Shown: positions 50,501-55,920 of the stretch, one piece after another
Numbering within the stretch: the stretch's first letter is position 1
How the letters are laid out: each line of letters starts with the position of its first letter
DNA from: Aeoliella straminimaris
GTDB taxonomy: Bacteria; Planctomycetota; Planctomycetia; Pirellulales; Lacipirellulaceae
NCBI RefSeq assembly: GCF_024054565.1
Contig: NZ_JAMXLR010000067.1
Location: forward strand, 1-55,920
Direction: 5' to 3'
Length of the DNA stretch: 55,920 nt
Program-made: the position numbers and the translations under genes
Notes under the pieces: generated by a model
The model's database searches: none
What the model was told of the DNA's origin: nothing
The model's input: the letters and a program-made list of their open reading frames with translations, nothing else

Positions 50501-51466
50501 GTGAGTACTTCAAAACAGAGCGAAAGCCAGAGCAGTACGCAGCAGTTGCCACCGGTGCTGGCAAGCCTCCCGTGGCTCGAACGCCCGTCCGCGGAAGCCA
50601 GTACGCAAACCGCGGTGATCGAACCGCCGCAGGCATTCGATGCGACGTTCTTTCAGCCGCACCAACTGCTCGCTACTCCCGACCAACCGCTGGAGACCCC
50701 GGATCCGTCGCCCACCATGGTACGATTCGATCCACCCCAGCCTGCGCACTCTGCCACGCCCGCACAAGAACCATCGCAGCCGGCCGAACCGGACAGCCCG
50801 GAAGAAGCCAGGGCCGTCGCCCGCGCGGTAGTGCAACCCAGCGAGTCGCGCGAAGGGGATGGGGTCACCCAATTGCGGTTCGACCCACCTGTGGGTGGCG
50901 CACCGCAGGCCGCGCCCGCCGTCGCCACCGAATCGGTGCCTGAGCCGTCCGCCTGGCATCAAACCATTGCCGCGATGGACAACACTATCCGTCAGTATCA
51001 CCGAATCATCATGCTGGTAGCACTGCTCACGGCGGCTGGCTTGATGATGCTGGTGCTGGAGAGTCAGCAGGCCGAGAGCATTCCCGCCGGCGAAGCCGTC
51101 ACGCCGGCCGCCATCAATACCGAAGCGATGCAGCCGCTGCCATTGGCCGAAGCCTGCAACGCCCCGGCCGCGGTGCCGGAGTCGATTGCCGTGGCGAAAG
51201 GTCCGCAGGACGTTTCCCGGCAGCTACAGGCCGAAGTTGCACCTCTGACACCCGAGTTGTCGGTGGCAGCGCAGCCAGCCGATCCACAGCCGGAAGAGCT
51301 CGACTTGCCTGCCGCCGATCAGATTGTTGAGTCAGCCGATGAAGGGGGATATCCGGATACGTGTAAGCCTGAATTCACGTTCGGCAACACCGAACATACC
51401 GTGGCCGCGCCACCCCAGGCTCGCTTGTCCAAAGAACTGAAGCCCGCCAACCAGCAGATCAGGTAA
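50501..51466 (+). CDS. Single-pass membrane protein of ATPase module
   Basis: A 321-aa protein with a long, Pro/Gln/Glu-rich, probably disordered cytoplasmic part (residues 1-165), one membrane helix (IIMLVALLTAAGLMMLVL, about 168-186) and a disordered extracytoplasmic part. No catalytic motif is seen. GTG start at 50501 follows AAGG. Its stop codon overlaps the start of the next gene by one base (TAATG), so it is translationally coupled to the ParA-like ATPase. It may anchor or regulate the two ATPases, as the single-pass components of polysaccharide export loci do. Confidence 0.7.
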   Translation: MSTSKQSESQSSTQQLPPVLASLPWLERPSAEASTQTAVIEPPQAFDATFFQPHQLLATPDQPLETPDPSPTMVRFDPPQPAHSATPAQEPSQPAEPDSPEEARAVARAVVQPSESREGDGVTQLRFDPPVGGAPQAAPAVATESVPEPSAWHQTIAAMDNTIRQYHRIIMLVALLTAAGLMMLVLESQQAESIPAGEAVTPAAINTEAMQPLPLAEACNAPAAVPESIAVAKGPQDVSRQLQAEVAPLTPELSVAAQPADPQPEELDLPAADQIVESADEGGYPDTCKPEFTFGNTEHTVAAPPQARLSKELKPANQQIR

Positions 51467-52395
51467 TGACCACAACGAATAAAGCTTTCATCGACGCCTA
51501 CAAAGGTTCGCCCAACCGCGTTGCTGCACGCCTCGCCGCCGAACAGTTACAGGCGGCCGAGCATCTGATGAGCAGCACAGAAATCGTGCTCGGCGAGCCG
51601 TTTAACTTCGACTCGACCACCCTGCCGGAACCTGCAGAGTTGGACGAAGCCGACCAGGCGCCACAGGCCGAGCCCGCGCACCCAGCGCCACACCAACCTG
51701 CGGTGCGTCGACCTTTGTCACAGGTGCAGGCCGGCGAGTTGTTTGGACTCACGCCGTCGCGAACCAGGACCTCCGAACCGCAATGGCCCGAAGCGTGCCA
51801 GCACCTGCTCGCCCGCGCCGCCGATCGGTTCGATCACCTGCTACGTCAATTGCCCACGGCCTCGACCGGCACGCTGATCGGCGTGATCGGCGCGGCACCG
51901 AGCACCGGTTGCACTACCACGGCCCTGTGCCTGGCACTGCGCAGCTCGGCCCTCGGCCAGCGGGTGGCACTGGTAGATGCCAACCTGCCATCGTGCGGCC
52001 TGGCCTCGATGCTGTCGCTGCAGCAGTTTGCCTCCTGGACCGACACCCTGACCACGGGCGAGTCGATTCTGAACGCCGCGCACACGGCACCCGAAGTGGG
52101 GGTCGATCTGCTGGTGTCAGCACCTCTGGAGCAAGCCCAACTCGAATCCACGGCGCGGTTCCGCGTGTCGCTGGCGGCCGGCGCCCTACGCCGGCACTAC
52201 GACCGCGTAATCATCGATCTGGGCTGCCCAGCCAATGACGCCGGCCAATCGGCCGCGGACCTGGCCGCCGCGATGGGTGTCGACTTCCTGATTGCCTGTC
52301 GCACCGCTGCTTGCAGCGACGACGAAGTGGCCGCTTCCATTGCGTCGCTAGGCGAGTATGGCCTTCAGGTCGGTGGGCTCATCGAAGCGGCCTAA
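51466..52395 (+). CDS. ParA/BY-kinase-like P-loop ATPase
   Basis: A 309-aa protein with a disordered N-terminus (~1-115) and a P-loop domain of the ParA/MinD/CpsD type: Walker A-like GAAPSTGCTTTALCLA, VALVDANLPSCGLASML (Walker A'-like region), and VIIDLGCPANDAGQSAAD (Walker B). The deviant P-loop with CTTT and the DANL motif fit cytoplasmic tyrosine autokinase-type proteins of polysaccharide export, but no C-terminal tyrosine cluster is present, so kinase activity is doubtful. It is coupled to the membrane-protein gene upstream and followed 106 bp later by the ExeA-like gene. Confidence 0.75.
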   Translation: MTTTNKAFIDAYKGSPNRVAARLAAEQLQAAEHLMSSTEIVLGEPFNFDSTTLPEPAELDEADQAPQAEPAHPAPHQPAVRRPLSQVQAGELFGLTPSRTRTSEPQWPEACQHLLARAADRFDHLLRQLPTASTGTLIGVIGAAPSTGCTTTALCLALRSSALGQRVALVDANLPSCGLASMLSLQQFASWTDTLTTGESILNAAHTAPEVGVDLLVSAPLEQAQLESTARFRVSLAAGALRRHYDRVIIDLGCPANDAGQSAADLAAAMGVDFLIACRTAACSDDEVAASIASLGEYGLQVGGLIEAA

Positions 52396-52501
52396 TGGCT
52401 TGTTGGCAACTAGCGACTAGTTGCCGAATCGGAGACTGATAATCCTGGCAAGGGGACGCAGCTCCACAGACTTTTCTCTCGACCTCGTCGGATCTAAAAC
52501 A

Positions 52502-53326
52502 ATGTACCTCAATCATTGGCAGCTTGCCGCGAAGCCCTTCGAGCCGTCGGGCGACGGACCGTTTTACTATCCCTCCGAATCGCACCAGGGCGCCACGCTG
52601 AAGCTTCGCTACGCCCTGGAAAACCACCGCGGCGCAGCCCTGCTGGCTGGCCCCAGCGGAGTGGGCAAGACGTTACTGGTGCAAAAGTTGATCGACCAGC
52701 TACCCGGCGCCAAGCAGCCCGTAGTGCACGTGGTATATCCCCAGATGCCCAGCCGCGAATTGCTGGCTTATCTGGCGTCGCGACTCACTTCGGCAGCCGA
52801 TGCACCGCAGGTAACACCGAGCATCGACCAGAGCCTGCTGGAGATCGAGAACCACCTTTCAGCCGCCTGCGAGCGGGACGAGCGTCCCATCGTGGTCATC
52901 GACGAAGCTCACCTGCTGGAAGACGCCGGCACGCTGGAGACCGTCCGCCTGTTGCTCAACTTGCAGCGTGAGGGGAAGCCGCTGCTGACGTTGTTGCTGG
53001 TGGGACAAAGTTCGCTGCTGTCGACACTGTCGCGGACGCCGCGACTGGAAGAGCGTATCGCCATCACGGCTATCGTCGATCCGCTGTCGGTCGAGGAAAC
53101 GCACAGCTACCTCCAGCATCGACTGACGGCTGCTGGAGCGACGCAGGAAATCTTCACCTCGGCCGCCATCGACACGCTGCACCAACTAGCCCACGGCGTC
53201 GTGCGGCGAATCAATCGCCTGGGCGACCTTGCCCTGCTGGTGGGCTACGCCAGCGGCACAACGACCGTCGATACGCCCCTGGTGCAATCGGTCGCCAGCG
53301 AACTCGCCTTCGCGCGGGCGGCGTAG
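52502..53326 (+). CDS. ExeA-like AAA ATPase
   Basis: A 274-aa AAA protein of the ExeA/general-secretion family. The N-terminus MYLNHWQLAAKPFEPSGDGP with FYYPSESHQGA is typical, Walker A is AGPSGVGKT, Walker B is PIVVIDEAHLL, and the C-terminal lid has GVVRRINRLGDLALLVGYA. Relatives act in type II secretion assembly and in PEP-CTERM/exosortase-associated polysaccharide loci; the pairing with a BY-kinase-like ATPase and a PEP-CTERM gene downstream favours the latter. ATG 52502 is the start that begins the conserved N-terminus. Confidence 0.88.
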   Translation: MYLNHWQLAAKPFEPSGDGPFYYPSESHQGATLKLRYALENHRGAALLAGPSGVGKTLLVQKLIDQLPGAKQPVVHVVYPQMPSRELLAYLASRLTSAADAPQVTPSIDQSLLEIENHLSAACERDERPIVVIDEAHLLEDAGTLETVRLLLNLQREGKPLLTLLLVGQSSLLSTLSRTPRLEERIAITAIVDPLSVEETHSYLQHRLTAAGATQEIFTSAAIDTLHQLAHGVVRRINRLGDLALLVGYASGTTTVDTPLVQSVASELAFARAA

Positions 53327-53512
53327 GACTGCGTTCGCGCAGAGAATTCGAGAGGTGCGGTCCACCTCAATTTCTGTTGGGCGCACAGCGACCAGCAGTC
53401 GGTTGGCCGCGGGTTGGGGGTGACTCTTCGCTGCCAATTCATAGCGTAGGTGGCTGGCAGTGGCTATGATGTGTTGTTTTGCTCAACTGCCCCGCCTCTA
53501 CCTGCGCCCGCC

Positions 53513-55816
53513 ATGCCCTCTGCCAACCGACTCCGTCTGCTGTTGCTGCTAACAATCTGCGGGCCAGCTTCGCTGGTTTCGGCGCAACTGCGGGTCGTGT
53601 CGTACAATTCGCTGCAGGGACCCAACGCGGGCTTCGACACCGTGATGCAGGCGATTGGCGAGGAGTCGTATAGCGGCTTCTCCAAACCGGTCGACGTGCT
53701 GTTGCTGCAAGAACAGAACAGCATTAGCTTCCCCGCCGGCAGCACGCAGCAAATTGTCGACATCCTCAACGGTATCTACAACACCAATACGTTTGTCGCG
53801 GGTACGCAGAACAGCAATTTCTCCAGCGACATCCGCCAAGGCATTGTCTACAACTCGGCCACCGTGCAACTGATCGACGAAATCGCCTTTGGCAGCCTCA
53901 GCTCGTCGGGACAGGCACGGCAGGCGCTGCGATACCAGTTGCGACCGGCGGGCTACGACGCGGCGGCCGATTTCTACGCCTACAACAATCACTACAAGGC
54001 GAGCAACACCGACTCGGACGAGGCCCGGCGATTGGTCGAAGCCAGCGCGGTGCGCAACAATGCCGATGCCCTGGGCGAAGGCACGCACGCCATTTACGCG
54101 GGCGACTTCAACATGTACTCGGGCAGCGAAGACGGCTTTCAGCGTCTGCTTTCCGCCGGACCTGGACAAGCGTACGATCCCGTTGACCGGGTCGGCAATT
54201 GGCACAACAACGCTTCCTATGCCGAGTGGCACACGCAAAGTCCCCGTGGCAATTTCGGCGGCATGGACGATCGGTTCGACTTTCAACTGGTAACCGGCGA
54301 AATGCTCGATGGCGAAGGCGTCGACTACATCTCCGGCAGTTACCACACGTTCGGCAACAATGGCAGCACATTCAACGGTGGAGTGAACCAGGGCAACTCC
54401 ATCGCCTTCAGCGGAGTCACTTCCTTTACCAAGTCGCAGGTGCTCGACGCCCTGGTATCGGCCAGCGACCACCTGCCCGTCGTGGCCGACTATCAGGTTC
54501 CCGCCATCCTCGAAGCCATAACCGGCACCGTTCCCTCCATGCTGGGGCAAGGACAAGCGTTTAACCTCGACCTGCTGATCCGCAATGCCGCCAGCGTGTT
54601 GACCCCCGCCGGCGCCGACGAGCTCGACTTCACCTACACCACCACGGGCGACCTGTCGGGTAGTGGCTCGGGCATGGCGCCCGCGCTCGCCTCGGCGGCG
54701 AGTTTCCCTATCGCCTTTGATACCAGCACCGAAGGCACCAAGGCAGGCTCGATCATCATCGAAACCGCCAGCCAGGGAGCCGCCAATTCCTACGTGAACA
54801 TCCCCATCAGCTACCAGGTGGGGGAGGGTTCGCCGCTCGAGCAGCAGGTCATTGCCCGGGCGCTGTTGCCCACCGTGGCGGACGACATCAATGTTACCAG
54901 CTTTCAGTTCGGCGGCGCCTTTACCACCGAACAGCCCCTGGCCTCCGACGCCCGCACCTTGGCCTTCAGCAGCGACGCCGATATGTTCGGCATCGAAGAT
55001 CGCAACGACAACCCGCCGTTTGTGCTCGTCGACGATTCCGCCTCCTCGTCCGACACCGCCGGCATCCTCCAGTCGAGCGATTTCGGCAACGCATTTGGCG
55101 TGGTCGACATCGAGAACGACGTCAGCTCCGGGCCGCTATCGGCCAGCTGGACGTTCGACATTTCCTCGGCAACGGGCGGACTCGAATTATCCATCGACAT
55201 CGCGGCCATGGGCGACTTCGAAGCCGCCAACGACTCCTTCCTGTTCGAAACGTCAATCGATGGCAGCCCGTTCTCCACACTGCTGGAAGTCACCGTGGAT
55301 GAGGATGCGACGCAGAACTACACGCTGGAAGATGGAACGGTCACATCGCTGGACGATCCGGTGGTCGTCGATGGAGTCACCCTGTCCAACCTGTTTCAAA
55401 CGTTCAGCCAGTCGATCTCGGGGATCGGAGATGAACTCATCCTGCGATTCACCGCCACGGCCGACGGTGGCAGCGAAGCATTTGCGTTCCGCAATGTCGT
55501 CATCGAAGGACTGGTCGCCGCAGACGGGCTCGCTGGCGACTACAATGGCGACGGCACCGTCGATATTGCCGATTACACCTTGTGGCGCAACACCCTGGGC
55601 GCCGAGGTCGCCGAAGGCACCGCGGCCGACGGCGATGGCAACGGCCTGGTGGACGCGGCCGACTACCAGCTGTGGCGGGACCACTTCGGCAATTCGTCGA
55701 ATCCACCCACCTCGGCGCAAGCGACCGTCCCCGAACCCTCGGGGCTATTACTTCTGATGGCGAACGCCTGCTGCGTGCTCTCCCTCCGGCGTGTCTCCCT
55801 CACATCCGGCATCTAG
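53513..55816 (+). CDS. Secreted endonuclease/exonuclease/phosphatase-fold protein with dockerin and PEP-CTERM ends
   Basis: A 767-aa exported protein. A signal peptide (LLLLLTICGPASLVSAQ) leads to an endonuclease/exonuclease/phosphatase domain (~22-325) with the catalytic set VVSYNSLQG, LLLQEQNS, NNHYKASN, YAGDFNMYSG and SDHLPVVADY. Beta-rich regions follow (~340-670). Near the end GDYNGDGTVDIADYTLWRNT and GDGNGLVDAADYQLWRDHFG form two calcium-binding dockerin type I repeats, and VPEPSGLLLLMANACCVL then RR is a PEP-CTERM tail. It is probably a surface-retained nuclease or phosphodiesterase able to use extracellular DNA or phosphate esters. ATG 53513 begins the signal peptide. It lies 186 bp after the ExeA-like gene. 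Confidence 0.88.
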   Translation: MPSANRLRLLLLLTICGPASLVSAQLRVVSYNSLQGPNAGFDTVMQAIGEESYSGFSKPVDVLLLQEQNSISFPAGSTQQIVDILNGIYNTNTFVAGTQNSNFSSDIRQGIVYNSATVQLIDEIAFGSLSSSGQARQALRYQLRPAGYDAAADFYAYNNHYKASNTDSDEARRLVEASAVRNNADALGEGTHAIYAGDFNMYSGSEDGFQRLLSAGPGQAYDPVDRVGNWHNNASYAEWHTQSPRGNFGGMDDRFDFQLVTGEMLDGEGVDYISGSYHTFGNNGSTFNGGVNQGNSIAFSGVTSFTKSQVLDALVSASDHLPVVADYQVPAILEAITGTVPSMLGQGQAFNLDLLIRNAASVLTPAGADELDFTYTTTGDLSGSGSGMAPALASAASFPIAFDTSTEGTKAGSIIIETASQGAANSYVNIPISYQVGEGSPLEQQVIARALLPTVADDINVTSFQFGGAFTTEQPLASDARTLAFSSDADMFGIEDRNDNPPFVLVDDSASSSDTAGILQSSDFGNAFGVVDIENDVSSGPLSASWTFDISSATGGLELSIDIAAMGDFEAANDSFLFETSIDGSPFSTLLEVTVDEDATQNYTLEDGTVTSLDDPVVVDGVTLSNLFQTFSQSISGIGDELILRFTATADGGSEAFAFRNVVIEGLVAADGLAGDYNGDGTVDIADYTLWRNTLGAEVAEGTAADGDGNGLVDAADYQLWRDHFGNSSNPPTSAQATVPEPSGLLLLMANACCVLSLRRVSLTSGI

Positions 55817-55852
55817 ATCGCGAATCGTCAACAGGGCGACTCGGATGGAGCA

Positions 55853-55908
55853 GTTTCGCCGCGAGGTCGAACCGGCTGTACCCCAGGAAATGGTCTCGCG
55901 GGCGAAAC
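55853..55908. repeat. Inverted repeat downstream of last gene
   Basis: GTTTCGCC (55853-55860) pairs with GGCGAAAC (55901-55908), and the adjoining GCGAG/CTCGC extends the stem imperfectly. The loop is about 40 nt. It may be a terminator or dispersed palindrome at the window end. Confidence 0.55.
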
Positions 55909-55920
55909 AGCCTTACGCTT

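Overview
The window is high-GC bacterial DNA that looks like a chromosome segment of a planctomycete, most likely of the Pirellulales. This taxonomic call is an inference from gene content: a GldF/GldG fusion with a DUF4340 partner, a huge Ser/Thr kinase with a DWG motif and about 21 WD40 repeats, PEP-CTERM and dockerin sorting tails, an LExR-type giant repeat protein, an M50 protease fused to a membrane-fusion adaptor, and lpxK (an LPS-type outer membrane). No rRNA, tRNA or CRISPR array was recognised.

Layout. 1-685 is non-coding with inverted repeats. 686-3061 (+) carries an acyl-CoA dehydrogenase-like gene, cysC and a BON-domain gene. 3176-14471 (-) is a co-directional block: a 1247-aa low-complexity membrane protein, nadB, an ABC ATPase, a GldF-GldG fusion and a DUF4340 protein. 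14662-21989 is housekeeping-like: lpxK, a degenerate SNase-domain secreted protein, an esterase, a stand-alone SecA-like fragment protein, a sodium/solute symporter, and a GNAT-nitrilase fusion.

22.0-28.6 kb is an accessory island. It holds a gene bracketed by a 32-bp duplication, remains of a polymorphic toxin locus (RHS fragment, cysteine-rich immunity-like gene, Trp-rich toxin-tail-like fragment), a PEP-CTERM protein, an ankyrin fragment, a membrane-anchored HAD phosphatase, and a REP-associated transposase (RAYT) framed by hairpins and 25-bp direct repeats. Three REP-like units share an exact 13-mer, and two of them abut the 5' ends of the gene fragments.

28.6-38.4 kb starts with a histidine kinase. 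It is followed by the most interesting system in the window: a TolC-like lipoprotein divergent from an apparent operon of a GAF-HlyD fusion, a small HlyD adaptor and a PqqD-like/M50 protease/HlyD fusion, with a small secreted protein convergent to it. No ABC, RND or MFS pump gene is present. Immediately downstream, a strong sigma70-like promoter drives a 1838-aa surface-type protein of about 12 PKD-like repeats with an N-terminal LExR motif. I propose the adaptors, TolC and protease form an export/processing route for such giant proteins; this is inference from adjacency and domain logic. 44.4-55.8 kb then holds the WD40 kinase, an FxLYD-like secreted protein, a three-gene module (single-pass membrane protein, ParA/BY-kinase-like ATPase, ExeA-like ATPase) of the type seen in polysaccharide/PEP-CTERM loci, and a secreted endonuclease/exonuclease/phosphatase-fold protein with dockerin and PEP-CTERM ends.
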